A DNA stretch of 64,000 nucleotides from Paraplanobispora siamensis. Its GTDB lineage: Bacteria; Actinomycetota; Actinomycetes; Streptosporangiales; Streptosporangiaceae. Shown here piece after piece: positions 23,717 through 32,466 of this stretch. Both the position numbers and the translations under genes were made by a program. Every line of letters starts with the position of its first letter. Within the stretch, counting starts at the first letter, position 1. The notes below the pieces were generated by a model, which searched no databases, was not told where the DNA came from, and saw nothing but the letters and a program-made list of their open reading frames with translations. The stretch is from the NCBI RefSeq assembly GCF_016863175.1, contig NZ_BOOJ01000051.1, forward strand, positions 1 to 64,000, given 5' to 3'.

Positions 23717-25987
23717 ATGCGACTTCTGAAACTCCCTCCGGTGATCGCCCTCACGATCATCGCGGCGGCCGCCCCGGCCGCCACCGCGTCGGCCGCCCCC
23801 ACCCCCGCCACCATCGTGGTCGCCGCCGACGGCTCCGGGAACCACACGACCGTGCAGGACGCCGTCGACGCCGTCCCGGCCGGCAACACCAAGCGGGTCA
23901 CGATCCTGGTCCGCCCGGGCACCTACAGGCAGCAGGTGGTCATTCCGGCCGACAAGCCGTACATCTCACTGGTCGGCGACACCGACGACCCGCGCAAGGT
24001 GGTGCTCACCTTCGACGCCGCCGCCTCCACCCCCAAGCCGGACGGCTCGGGCACCTACGGCACCTCGGGCAGCGCCTCCTACGTGATCGGCGCGCCCGAC
24101 TTCACCGCCCGCAACCTCACCTTCGAGAACTCCTACAACGAGGCCGCGGGCGGCAACAGCCAGGCCGTGGCCGTACGGACCACCGGCGACCGGCAGGTCT
24201 ACGAGAACGTCCGGTTCATCGGCAACCAGGACACCCTCTACGCCAACACCGCCTCCGCCACCGCCGTGGCCCGCCAGTACTTCCGCAACTGCTACGTCGA
24301 GGGCGACGTCGACTTCATCTTCGGCCGGGCCACCGCGGTCTTCCACAACTGCGTGATCAAGTCCCTGAACCGCGGCAGCGCCGACGGCAACAACGGCTAC
24401 GTCACCGCCGCCAGCACCGAGATCACCAACCCGTACGGCTTCCTGATCTACCGCAGCCACCTGGTCAGCGACGCCCCCGCCAAGACGGTCCACCTGGGCC
24501 GCCCGTGGCCGGCCGGCGGCTCGGCCACCGCCCGCGGCCAGGTGCTGATCCGCGAGTCCTGGCTCGGCCAGCAGTTCAAGGACGCCCCCTGGACCGACAT
24601 GTCCGGCCTGAACTGGCGGGAGGCCCGGCTGTCGGAGTACCTCAACCGCGGCCCCGGCGCGACCGTGAACGGCGACCGGCCGCAGATGACCAGGGAGCAG
24701 GCCGAGGACTTCGAGCCGGAGGACTATCTGAAGGGCCAGGACGGCTGGGACCCCTTCCGCAGCTTCCCCTCCTCATCCGACCGGCAGCTCGGCCGCCAGG
24801 CGCTGCCCGAGAACGACGGCTGGGCCGCCGCGGGCACCGGCACCACCGGCGGCTCGGCCGCCCGTCCCGAGAACGTCTACACCGTCTCCACCCGGGCGCA
24901 ACTGCTGGCCGCGATCGGCGACCCCGCCGACAACACCCCGAAGATCATCTATGTGAAGGGCGCCATCGACGCCGACACCGACGACGCGGGCAACCCTCTC
25001 ACCTGCCAGAGCTACGCGGTGAACGGCTACAGCCTCCAGGCGTACCTGGCCGCCTACGACCCGGCGGTCTGGGGCCGGGACAGGGTGCCCTCGGGGCCGC
25101 TGGAGGACGCGCGCAAGTCCTCCTACGACAAGATGGCCAAGCACGTCACCGTCACCCTCGGCTCCAACGTCACCCTGGTCGGCCTGGGCCGCGACGCCGC
25201 GCTGAAGAGCTTCGGCATCCGCGTCACCGACGCCGACAACGTGATCGTCCGCAACCTCACCATCACCGACACCTCCGACTGCTTCCCGCAGTGGGACCCG
25301 ACGGACGGTGAGGAGGGCAGCTGGAACGCCTCCTTCGACAACATCGAGATCTCCGGCTCCACGCATGTGTGGCTGGACCACAACACCCTCAACGACGGCG
25401 ACAACCCGGACTCGAACCAGCCGCTCTACTTCGGCCGGCCGTACCAGGTCCACGACGGGCTGCTGGACGTGGTGCGCGGCTCGAACTACGTGACCCTGTC
25501 GTGGAACCACCTGAGCAACCACGACAAGGTCTCGCTGATCGGCAACACCGACAACCCCACCCGGTACGCCGAGGCCGACAAGCTGAAGGTGACGCTGCAC
25601 CACAACTACTTCGAGGGCCTGGGCCAGCGGACCCCGCGGGTGCGCTTCGGCCAGGTGCACGTCTACAACAACTACTACACCGGCTCGGACGTCCATCAGT
25701 ACAGCATCGGCGTGGGCGCGGGCTCGAAGGTCTACGCGCAGGCCAACGCCTTCGACGGCATCCCCGCCGACAAGGTCCTGTCCGTTCTGAACGGCACCGC
25801 GATCACCGTCAGGGACAACGTCGTCGACGGCAGGCCGGTCGACCTGGTCGCCGCCTACAACGCCGCCCACGACCCCGACCTCGGCGCCGACGCGGGCTGG
25901 ACGCCCACCCTGGTGACCAAGGTCCACCCCGCCCGCGCGCTGCGCGGTCTCGTGCCCGCCCAGGCGGGGGCCGGACGCCTCGGCTGA
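23717..25987 (+). CDS. Secreted bifunctional pectinesterase (CE8) - pectate lyase (PL1) fusion
   Basis: The 756-residue exoprotein has a signal peptide starting MRLLKLPPVIALTIIAAAAP, with cleavage expected after ASA near residue 27. Residues 30-350 are a CE8 pectin methylesterase: catalytic Asp172 in GNQDTLYA, Asp199 in EGDVDFIFGRA, and Arg262 in LGRPW. After a Gly/Ser/Ala linker, residues about 385-700 are a PL1 pectate lyase beta-helix with STHVWLDHNTLND, LLDVVRGSNYVTLSWNHLSN and the catalytic Arg region in LGQRTPRVRFGQVHVYNNYY. It would demethylate pectin and cleave the resulting polygalacturonate outside the cell. AAGG at 7 nt supports ATG 23717. It is monocistronic and LacI-controlled. 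Confidence 0.93.
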   Translation: MRLLKLPPVIALTIIAAAAPAATASAAPTPATIVVAADGSGNHTTVQDAVDAVPAGNTKRVTILVRPGTYRQQVVIPADKPYISLVGDTDDPRKVVLTFDAAASTPKPDGSGTYGTSGSASYVIGAPDFTARNLTFENSYNEAAGGNSQAVAVRTTGDRQVYENVRFIGNQDTLYANTASATAVARQYFRNCYVEGDVDFIFGRATAVFHNCVIKSLNRGSADGNNGYVTAASTEITNPYGFLIYRSHLVSDAPAKTVHLGRPWPAGGSATARGQVLIRESWLGQQFKDAPWTDMSGLNWREARLSEYLNRGPGATVNGDRPQMTREQAEDFEPEDYLKGQDGWDPFRSFPSSSDRQLGRQALPENDGWAAAGTGTTGGSAARPENVYTVSTRAQLLAAIGDPADNTPKIIYVKGAIDADTDDAGNPLTCQSYAVNGYSLQAYLAAYDPAVWGRDRVPSGPLEDARKSSYDKMAKHVTVTLGSNVTLVGLGRDAALKSFGIRVTDADNVIVRNLTITDTSDCFPQWDPTDGEEGSWNASFDNIEISGSTHVWLDHNTLNDGDNPDSNQPLYFGRPYQVHDGLLDVVRGSNYVTLSWNHLSNHDKVSLIGNTDNPTRYAEADKLKVTLHHNYFEGLGQRTPRVRFGQVHVYNNYYTGSDVHQYSIGVGAGSKVYAQANAFDGIPADKVLSVLNGTAITVRDNVVDGRPVDLVAAYNAAHDPDLGADAGWTPTLVTKVHPARALRGLVPAQAGAGRLG

Positions 25988-26008
25988 CCGGACCCCCGTC
26001 CCCGACCC

Positions 26009-26047
26009 GGCCGGCACGGCCCCGCCCCGAGCAGAGCCGTGCCGGCC
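26009..26047. terminator. Terminator hairpin after the pectinase gene
   Basis: A perfect 12-bp inverted repeat (GGCCGGCACGGC at 26009-26020 and complement at 26036-26047) with a 15-nt loop lies 21 bp after the pectinase stop. It sits between that gene and the convergent histidine kinase gene, so it may serve both strands. Confidence 0.75.
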
Positions 26048-26095
26048 GCTCCATTCGGCCGTTCCATTCGGCGGGGTCGCCGGATCCGAGCGGGA

Positions 26096-27319
26096 TCAGC
26101 GGGCGAGCAGCGCCGACGGGCCGGGCAGGGCGATGCGGACCGTGGTGCCGTGCCCGGGGGCGCTGTCGATGTGCACGGTGCCGCCGTGCATCTGAACGAT
26201 CTTGTCGGTGATGGACAGGCCCACCCCGGTGCCGGCGATCGCGCGTTCCTCGACGTCGGGGGCGCGGTAGAAGTCCTCGACGACGTGCTTGAGATCGTCG
26301 GGGCCGATGCCGATGCCGCTGTCGCGCACCTCCACGGCCGGGTGGGGATCGGCGGTCACGGTGACGTCGACGCTCCCGCCCGGCGGGGTGAACTTCAGCG
26401 CGTTGTCAAGGACCTGGGTCAGCGCGTGCTCCAGCCGGCGGGCGTCGGCGCTCACCGTCACCGGCCCGTCGGTGTGCAGGTTCAGGCGCAGCTCGCAGGT
26501 GCGGGCCCGGGCGGCGATCCGGTCGACCGCGCGGCGGGTGATGGCGGTCAGGTCGACGGGGGACGGGTGGTGGGCGGCGGTACGGGCGTTGAGGCTGGCC
26601 ACCAGGAGCAGTTCGTCGATCAGCTCCAGGATGCGCTGGCTGTTGCGCTCGATCACCTGCAGGAACCGCTGCTCGGTCATCGGGTCCAGCCCGCCGTCCT
26701 GGATCAGCTGCAGATAGCTGGCGATCGAGGTCAGCGGGGTGCGCAGCTCGTGGTTGACGGTGCGCAGGAACTGGTTCTTCAGCTCCTCGACGTCGCGCAG
26801 CCGCTGGATGATCTCATCGGAGCGCTGGGTGTAGTAGTGGGCCTCCAGCAGCCCGGCCGCGCCGGCGGCCAGGGTGGTCAGGGCCTGGCGCTGGGCGCCG
26901 CTCAGCCGGCGCGGTACCTGGTCCATCACGCACACCGTGCCCAGGGCGTGGTCGTGGCTGCTGACCACGGGCGCGCCGGTGTAGAAGCGCACGTACGGCG
27001 GCCCGGTGACCCAGGGGTCGTCGCGGAAGCGCGGGTCGGCCTGCATGTCGGGCACCTCCATCACCTCGCGGCCGAAGATGACGTACGGGCACACCAGCGA
27101 CTGCCGGTCCATCTTGGTCGCGGCGACGCCCGCCCGGCCCTTGAAGTACTGCCCGTCGTTGCCGAGGAGGTTGACCAGCGCGATCGGCGCCTGACAGATG
27201 GCCGCGGCCAGCTGGGCGATGGCGGAGAAGTCGGGTGCCGGGAGGGTCTCCAGCGCCTGCAACGCCATGAGCTCTCCGACTCGCTCCGCTTCGTCGATCG
27301 GCCGCGGAATGAAGGACAT
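26096..27319 (-). CDS. GAF-domain sensor histidine kinase
   Basis: The protein has 407 residues from the ATG at 27319; the frame stays open to an ATG at 27379 with no ribosome site. Residues 1-150 form a GAF sensor (ALETLPAPDFSAIAQLAAAI, then VPDMQADPRFRDDPWV). A dimerisation helix carries the phospho-accepting His in FLRTVNHELRTPLTSIASYL (H-box). The HATPase domain has QVLDNALKFTPPGG (N box), VRDSGIGIGPDDL (G1) and GTGVGLSI (G2). No membrane segment is present, so it is cytosolic and senses a soluble ligand or redox state. No response regulator is adjacent, so it is an orphan kinase. Confidence 0.9.
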   Translation of the reverse strand: MSFIPRPIDEAERVGELMALQALETLPAPDFSAIAQLAAAICQAPIALVNLLGNDGQYFKGRAGVAATKMDRQSLVCPYVIFGREVMEVPDMQADPRFRDDPWVTGPPYVRFYTGAPVVSSHDHALGTVCVMDQVPRRLSGAQRQALTTLAAGAAGLLEAHYYTQRSDEIIQRLRDVEELKNQFLRTVNHELRTPLTSIASYLQLIQDGGLDPMTEQRFLQVIERNSQRILELIDELLLVASLNARTAAHHPSPVDLTAITRRAVDRIAARARTCELRLNLHTDGPVTVSADARRLEHALTQVLDNALKFTPPGGSVDVTVTADPHPAVEVRDSGIGIGPDDLKHVVEDFYRAPDVEERAIAGTGVGLSITDKIVQMHGGTVHIDSAPGHGTTVRIALPGPSALLAR

Positions 27320-27591
27320 CACACGTCGCCCACTAGAGATCCCCGGGATCATCGCAGTTTGGTGAGCTCTCGTTCTCATGGTGGCTCGTGGACTGAGCCG
27401 CTTATCGTCTTACCCACGAAAAACAGACATAACCTGCTAAATGGGACAGGAGCCCGTCCCGGTCCCGTGACCGGGAACGGCCGGACCGTCTCGATCCCGC
27501 CGACCGTCGCGGCAGGTTCGTGGAAGCGCCGCACGGAGCGTCGAGGGCATACTGGCCGCCTCGTTCACCGTCGTCGGGTCCGGGGGTCGTC

Positions 27592-27960
27592 GTGCACGCT
27601 GTGGTGATCGTCGTGGTGGCGGTCTTCTTTCTCGGGATGGGCGTGTTAGGACTGTTCGCGCCCGCCGCGCTGATCAGGCCGTTCCGGATTACCGCCGACT
27701 CGGCCGAGGCGCGCAGCGAGGTCCGGGCGGTGTACGGCGGTTTCGGCGTGGCCGTCGGCGGACTGCTGCTGGCGGCGCTCGCCGACGTGGGCGGGACGCG
27801 CACGGGGGTGCTCGTCACCGTCGCCGCGTCCCTGCTGGGCATGGCCTTCGGGCGGCTGGTGGGGCGGGCGATCGAGCGGCCGGAGGCGTTCTATCCCATC
27901 TGGTGCTACTTCTGGGTGGAGGTCGCCGCCGCGGGCGCGTTGCTGGCGATCGTCATGTGA
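27592..27960 (+). CDS. Small membrane protein, DUF4345-like
   Basis: The 122-residue protein starts from GTG 27592 (GGGGG upstream). About four hydrophobic helices are visible: VVIVVVAVFFLGMGVLGLFA, a Gly/Ala-rich second segment after YGGFGVAVGG, a third in VLVTVAASLLGMAFG, and WVEVAAAGALLAIVM at the end. EVRAVYGGFGVAVGGLL fits DUF4345 family proteins, which have no known activity. Its 3' end overlaps the AraC gene by 8 bp tail to tail. Confidence 0.7.
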   Translation: MHAVVIVVVAVFFLGMGVLGLFAPAALIRPFRITADSAEARSEVRAVYGGFGVAVGGLLLAALADVGGTRTGVLVTVAASLLGMAFGRLVGRAIERPEAFYPIWCYFWVEVAAAGALLAIVM

Positions 27961-28753
27961 CGGCGTCGGATGACGGGTCCAGGCAGTGGATCACCGGGTT
28001 CCGGGAGAGCAGGGCACTGGGCGTGAGGCCGAACATGGCGTGGAATGCGGTGCTCAGGTGGGACGGGCTGGCGAAGTAGCCGTCGGCCGCCGCCCGGGTG
28101 AGGTTGTGGCCCGCCGCCAGGGCCCGCGCCGCCCGGTGCATCTGCGCCCACAGCCGGAAGCGGCGGTACGACGTCCCCGTACCGTCCCTGAACAGCCGCA
28201 GGAAGCGGGACTCCGACAACCCCAGCTCGGCGGCCAGCGGCGCGGCGGGCAGCGGCCGGCTGGCCTCGATGAGCCGCCTGGCGGCGGCCGCGATCCGCGG
28301 GTCGGCGTACGACGTCCCGGCATGGCCGGTGGCCTCGGCGATCCAGGCGGTGACCTGCGGGAGGGGAGTGTGCGGGGACAGCTCCGCCGCCCGGGCGAGC
28401 AGGGCGTCCTCGCGCCGGTGCCCGGCCAGGATCTCCCCCTCCGCGGCGGTGAAGCCGGTACGGCACGCCCGATCGTCCGCCGAGCCCGGTTCGAGGTAGA
28501 GGAACACCATGCGGTCGCCGGACATCACGAGCCGGTGCCGCACCCGAGGGGCGATGAGCGCGGTGCGCGCCCGCAGTTCGCCACCGGTCGCCGGACGGAC
28601 GGCGAAGGGCGCGTCCACGCCCACGGCCAGGCACGCGACCGCGCCGGAGTGCGGTCCCAGCCGCAGGGACGGTCCGGCGTACAGGGCGCGGCCCGGCCAC
28701 AACCACACCGCCGTCCCGGCTGCGGAACTACGGGTCCGTGAAGGCGCCGGCAT
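27953..28753 (-). CDS. AraC-family transcriptional regulator
   Basis: The 266-residue protein starts at ATG 28753, preceded by GGAG at 7 nt. The N-terminal about 120 residues form a cupin-like domain (AGPSLRLGPHSGAVACLAVG, RHRLVMSGDRMVFLYLEPGS). The C-terminal AraC helix-turn-helix pair contains AAELGLSESRFLRLFRDGTG and SPSHLSTAFHAMFGLTPS. It lies 41 bp downstream of tetR on the same strand, so the two may be co-transcribed. Its ligand is unknown. Confidence 0.88.
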   Translation of the reverse strand: MPAPSRTRSSAAGTAVWLWPGRALYAGPSLRLGPHSGAVACLAVGVDAPFAVRPATGGELRARTALIAPRVRHRLVMSGDRMVFLYLEPGSADDRACRTGFTAAEGEILAGHRREDALLARAAELSPHTPLPQVTAWIAEATGHAGTSYADPRIAAAARRLIEASRPLPAAPLAAELGLSESRFLRLFRDGTGTSYRRFRLWAQMHRAARALAAGHNLTRAAADGYFASPSHLSTAFHAMFGLTPSALLSRNPVIHCLDPSSDAVT

Positions 28754-28794
28754 CGGAGTCTCCTGCGGGCCGAAGGGGAAACCGGGGACGTGCG

Positions 28795-29469
28795 CTAGCC
28801 GGCGAGGCGGGCCTCCAGTCCGTCGAGGATGGCCCGGAGACCGAACTCGAAGCTGCCGTCGGGCGCCATGGCATAGTCGGCGGCAGCGGCGGTGTCGAGG
28901 CGTTCGCGCAGCCGCGGGAACTCCATGGCGACCTCCGCGGCCCGCGACATGGTCTCGGCCAGCAACCGCTCGGCGTCCGCGCCGTTCTTGCCGAGCCGCC
29001 GGGTCAGCGAGACCTGCGAGGCCGGCCCGAGGGCGCTGCCGAGCACGAAGACGAACACCGTGCCGGCCGCCTGGTCGGCGTCGGCGGCGGCGAATCCCGC
29101 CTTCTCGTAGATGGCGAGGCTGTGGTCGTCGAGGCGGGCCTTGCCGGGACCGTACAGCAGGTGGCTGCCGAACGCCTGTCCGAGCCAGGGGTGACGGGCG
29201 AGCATCGCGTGCATGCTGGTGGCCATGGCGGTGGCGGCCGTGCGCCAGTTGGTGCTGTCGAGGTCGGGCAGCTCGACCTCGTTCCAGACCGCGTCGCCGG
29301 CCAGCCGTACGAGGTCGTCCTTGGTCTTGATGTGCCAGTAGATCGCCGTGGCGGCCGAACCCAGCCGTTTGCCCAGGCTGCGCATGTTGAGGCCGTCCAG
29401 GCCCTCGCTGTCCAGCAGCTCGATGGCGGCACGGATGATCTGGTCTGCGGTCAGTGTGTCCCTCGACAT
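28795..29469 (-). CDS. TetR-family transcriptional regulator
   Basis: The 224-residue repressor starts at ATG 29469. The N-terminal helix-turn-helix spans LTADQIIRAAIELLDSEGLD, NMRSLGKRLGSAATAIYWHI and KTKDDLVRLAGDAVW; the YWHIKTKDDL signature and the TetR_C ligand domain place it with classical TetR-like proteins. It diverges from a serine hydrolase gene, and the 105-bp gap carries three related 15-bp operator-like sites. Autoregulation and control of the hydrolase are the likely role. Confidence 0.9.
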   Translation of the reverse strand: MSRDTLTADQIIRAAIELLDSEGLDGLNMRSLGKRLGSAATAIYWHIKTKDDLVRLAGDAVWNEVELPDLDSTNWRTAATAMATSMHAMLARHPWLGQAFGSHLLYGPGKARLDDHSLAIYEKAGFAAADADQAAGTVFVFVLGSALGPASQVSLTRRLGKNGADAERLLAETMSRAAEVAMEFPRLRERLDTAAAADYAMAPDGSFEFGLRAILDGLEARLAG

Positions 29470-29483
29470 GACCGCCAGCATAG

Positions 29484-29554
29484 TTGAACAAAGTTCAATC
29501 GCGCCATTGCACTTAGTTCAGGAGCGGCATAGCCTCGCCTTGCACTTAGTTCAA
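29484..29554. promoter_or_regulatory. Triple TetR-type operator overlapping the serine hydrolase promoter
   Basis: Three related 15-mers occur: TTGAACAAAGTTCAA (29484-29498, perfect 6+3+6 dyad), TTGCACTTAGTTCAG (29507-29521) and TTGCACTTAGTTCAA (29540-29554). The middle copy supplies the -35 hexamer TTGCAC of a promoter whose -10 TAGCCT is at 29530-29535 (17-bp spacer). The third copy covers the predicted start site. The first is adjacent to the tetR start. This fits repression of both divergent genes by the TetR protein. Confidence 0.75.
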
Positions 29555-29574
29555 CCAATCGAGCGGAGGATGCG

Positions 29575-30951
29575 ATGTCCCACGAGAAGCTGTCCGGTTT
29601 CGTCGAGGCGGCGGCCCGTGAGTTCGGCCTGCCCGGCGCCGCCGCCGGAGTGCTGAGGGGCGAGGAGGAGATCCACGCCTGCTACGGCGTCACCAGTCTG
29701 GCCGACCCGCTGCCGGTCGACGGCACGACGCTGTTCCATCTGGCCTCGGTGACCAAGACCTTCACCGCGACCGCCCTGATGCGCCTGGCCGCGGAGGGGA
29801 GGATCGAGCTGGAGGCGCCGGTGCGCCGGTACGTCCCCGAGCTCAGGCTCTCCGACGAGCGGGCCGCGGCGCGGATCACCGTGCTGAACCTGCTCAACCA
29901 CACCTCGGGCCTGGACTGGAACCTGATCGACCCCGGGGAGGAGGACCTGTCCCTGGCGGCGTTCGCGACGAGGCTGGCCGGCCTGAAGACGGTCGCGCCG
30001 CCCGGCGCCCGGGCCTCCTACAGCCAGGCGGGCTACAACCTGGCCGGGCTGGTCGTGGAGAGGGTCACCGGCCTGCCCTTCGAGCGGGCCGTGACCTCGC
30101 TGGTCCTGGAGCCGGCGGGGCTGTCGAACACCTTCTTCGACCTGGACGAGGTCATGACCCGGCGGTTCGCCGTGGGCCACAACCGAGACGGGGACGGAAC
30201 CCTGCGGCCCGCCCGGCCGTGGAAGGCGTGGCGGGCCGGCTGGCGCGCCGACGACCCCGGCGGGGGCATCGCGTCCTCGGTGAGCGACCTGCTGCGCTGG
30301 GCCCGGTTCCACCTGGGCGCCGGGGAGGGCGTGCTGCCCGCCGGGGCGCTGCGCCGCATGCGGGAGCGGACGGTCGAGCTGCGCTCCAGCACGCTCGGCG
30401 ACGCCTTCGGGATCTGCTGGTTCCTGCGGGAGGTGGACGGTGTGCGCGCCGCCGGGCACGGCGGTTCGGGCAACGGCCAGTTCGCCGAGCTGCTCATCGT
30501 GCCCGAGCGCGACTTCGCCGTCGTCTCCCTGGCCAACGCCGCTCCGGAGGGCAACCCCTTCAACCAGGCCGTCGTCCGCTGGGCACTGGAGCACTGTCTC
30601 GGCGTGGTCGAGCGCGACCCCGAACCGGTCCCCCACGACGAGACGCGGGCACGGGAGGTCGCCGGCCGCTACGAGAACGACGCCATGGACATCGACATCG
30701 CCGCCGACGGGCTCGCGCTCACGCTCGCGGCCGGGATCAAGCCGGAGATCCGCGAGGCGTCGGAGACCGGGATCCCGCCGGACCATCCGCCGGCGGCCAT
30801 CGGCTTCCTGCCGGGGGACGGCGACGAGTACATCATCACCGAAGGAGGCCTGAAGGGGCAGCGCGGCTTCTTCACCCGCGACGGGAGCGGCGCGATCGTG
30901 GGCGTCGACCTGGCCGGCCGGATCTTCACCCGGCGTCCGGCCGCGTCCTGA
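29575..30951 (+). CDS. Serine hydrolase, beta-lactamase/CubicO family
   Basis: The 458-residue cytosolic protein has the class C beta-lactamase fold: SxxK motif in FHLASVTKTFTATALMRL, YxN in SYSQAGYNLAGLVVERV, and HxG replacing KTG in AAGHGGSGNGQFAELLI. A C-terminal lipocalin-like tail (about 350-458) carries ARVVAGRYE-type sequence (REVAGRYENDAMDIDIA). Such proteins are esterases, peptidases or penicillin-binding-like enzymes; the substrate is unknown. There is no signal peptide. ATG 29575 follows GGAGGA. It is divergent from, and probably repressed by, the TetR regulator. Confidence 0.88.
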   Translation: MSHEKLSGFVEAAAREFGLPGAAAGVLRGEEEIHACYGVTSLADPLPVDGTTLFHLASVTKTFTATALMRLAAEGRIELEAPVRRYVPELRLSDERAAARITVLNLLNHTSGLDWNLIDPGEEDLSLAAFATRLAGLKTVAPPGARASYSQAGYNLAGLVVERVTGLPFERAVTSLVLEPAGLSNTFFDLDEVMTRRFAVGHNRDGDGTLRPARPWKAWRAGWRADDPGGGIASSVSDLLRWARFHLGAGEGVLPAGALRRMRERTVELRSSTLGDAFGICWFLREVDGVRAAGHGGSGNGQFAELLIVPERDFAVVSLANAAPEGNPFNQAVVRWALEHCLGVVERDPEPVPHDETRAREVAGRYENDAMDIDIAADGLALTLAAGIKPEIREASETGIPPDHPPAAIGFLPGDGDEYIITEGGLKGQRGFFTRDGSGAIVGVDLAGRIFTRRPAAS

Positions 30952-31163
30952 GCCTCCGGGGCGGACGGGGCCCACGGCGGGAGCCTGCGGCCGGAGGCGG
31001 CTCCCGGAAGGCCGGGCCGTACGATCCATCGCAGCAGTCCCGACCGCCCGGACGTCTCCGGCACCCCGGAGGCCGCCGGGCGGCCGGAGAGCACGCCGGA
31101 CGTGCCTTCCACGCCTCGCAACCTCGCACCAACAGCCTCGCACCAGATGCCGGAGCAGAACCG

Positions 31164-31262
31164 ATGACCGAGCAGACACCCGCGCCGCGCCGACCGGGAC
31201 GGGATCGATGACCGCGCCGCGCCGACCGGGGTGGAAGCGATGACCGAGACGGCGCCTACGCC
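31164..31262 (+). repeat. Duplicated gene-start segment forming two coupled mini-ORFs before the MFS gene
   Basis: Three related starts follow each other: ATG 31164 (MTEQTPAPRRPGRDR, stop at 31209-31211), ATG 31208 (MTAPRRPGWKR, stop at 31241-31243) and the MFS start ATG 31240 (MTETAPTPRRGAMW). Each stop overlaps the next start as ATGA, in three different frames. The shared GCCGCGCCGACCGGG tract shows that the segment arose by duplication of the MFS 5' end. The mini-ORFs could tune MFS translation by coupling. Confidence 0.65.
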
Positions 31263-32451
31263 GCGCCGGGGGGCGATGTGGCCGCTGTACGCGGCCGGGT
31301 TCACCACCGCCTTCGGCGCCCACGGCATCGCCGCCAACCTCGGCGCCCTGTCCGGTGACGCGGTCACCTCGCTGCTGGTGCTCGGCGGCCTGCTCGCCCT
31401 GTACGACGGCGCCGAGGTGGTGCTCAAACCGATCTTCGGAACGCTCGCCGACCGGATCGGCGCCCGCCCGGTGCTGCTGGGCGGGCTGGTCGCCTTCGCC
31501 GCCGCCTCCGCCGCGTATGCGGTGGTGGACGACCCCGCCTGGTTGTGGGCGGCCCGTCTCGGCCAGGGCGCCGCGGCCTCCGCCTTCTCCCCCTCGGCCT
31601 CCGCCCTGGTGGCCCGGCTCAACCCGGCGGCCAAGCAGGGGCGGGCCTTCGGTTCCTACGGCTTCTACAAGTCCATCGGCTACACCCTCGGCCCGCTGCT
31701 CGGCGGGGTCCTGGTCTGGGCGGGGGGCCTGCGGCTGCTGTTCGCGGTCCTGGCCCTCCTCGGCGCGGCGGTCGCCGTCTGGGCCCTGTTCACGGTCCCG
31801 GCCCCGGCCCCGCTGCCCAAGACCCGACAGACCTTGCTCGACCTGGCCCGGCGCCTGACCGACCCGGTCTTCCTGGGGCCGACGGCGGCGCTTGCCGCCG
31901 CGACCGCCGCGCTGTCGGTCGGGGTCGGCTTCCTCCCCGTCTCCGGCGCGGTGGCCGGGCTGAGCGCGGTGGCCACCGGCGCCGCGGTGTCCGTGCTCGC
32001 CGCCTGCGCCGCCCTGGTCCAGCCCGCGGCCGGGCGCGCGCTGGACGCCGGGCGCCTCACCGTCCGCGCCGGTCTCGGCGCGGGACTGCTGCTCACCGCC
32101 GCCGGCCTGGGCTGCGCGACGATCCCGGGACTGGCCGGGGTGCTGGCCGCGGCCGTCCTGATCGGCGCCGGCACCGGCCTGATCACCCCGCTCGGCTTCG
32201 CCGCCCTGGCCACCGCCACCCCGCAGGCGCGCCTCGGCCAGACCATGGGCGCGGCCGAGCTGGGCCGCGAGCTCGGCGACGCGGGTGGCCCGCTGCTGGT
32301 CGCCGGGATCGCCACCCTGGCCGGGCTCGCCTCCGGCTACGCGGCCCTGGCCGTCCTGCTGGCCGCGGGCACGGCTCTCGCGTTCGCCCTGGGGCGCCGC
32401 CCCGCACCGGCGTCCCCGGACGGGACGGAGAAGAGCGGGGCGGAGAGCTGA
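31240..32451 (+). CDS. MFS transporter (drug/metabolite efflux type)
   Basis: The 403-residue protein has about 12 membrane helices. The motif between helices 2 and 3 is FGTLADRIGARPVLLGG, the MFS G-x3-D-R-x-G-R-R signature. Helix 5 has the exporter-type motif C (YTLGPLLGGVLVWAGG, with GP). A short cytosolic loop with TRQTLLDLARRLTDP separates the two halves. Export of a small molecule is likely; the substrate is unknown. ATG 31240 overlaps the stop of a preceding mini-ORF. It is convergent with the ECF sigma gene. Confidence 0.88.
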   Translation: MTETAPTPRRGAMWPLYAAGFTTAFGAHGIAANLGALSGDAVTSLLVLGGLLALYDGAEVVLKPIFGTLADRIGARPVLLGGLVAFAAASAAYAVVDDPAWLWAARLGQGAAASAFSPSASALVARLNPAAKQGRAFGSYGFYKSIGYTLGPLLGGVLVWAGGLRLLFAVLALLGAAVAVWALFTVPAPAPLPKTRQTLLDLARRLTDPVFLGPTAALAAATAALSVGVGFLPVSGAVAGLSAVATGAAVSVLAACAALVQPAAGRALDAGRLTVRAGLGAGLLLTAAGLGCATIPGLAGVLAAAVLIGAGTGLITPLGFAALATATPQARLGQTMGAAELGRELGDAGGPLLVAGIATLAGLASGYAALAVLLAAGTALAFALGRRPAPASPDGTEKSGAES

Positions 32452-32466
32452 CGGGCCGCCCCCTCC

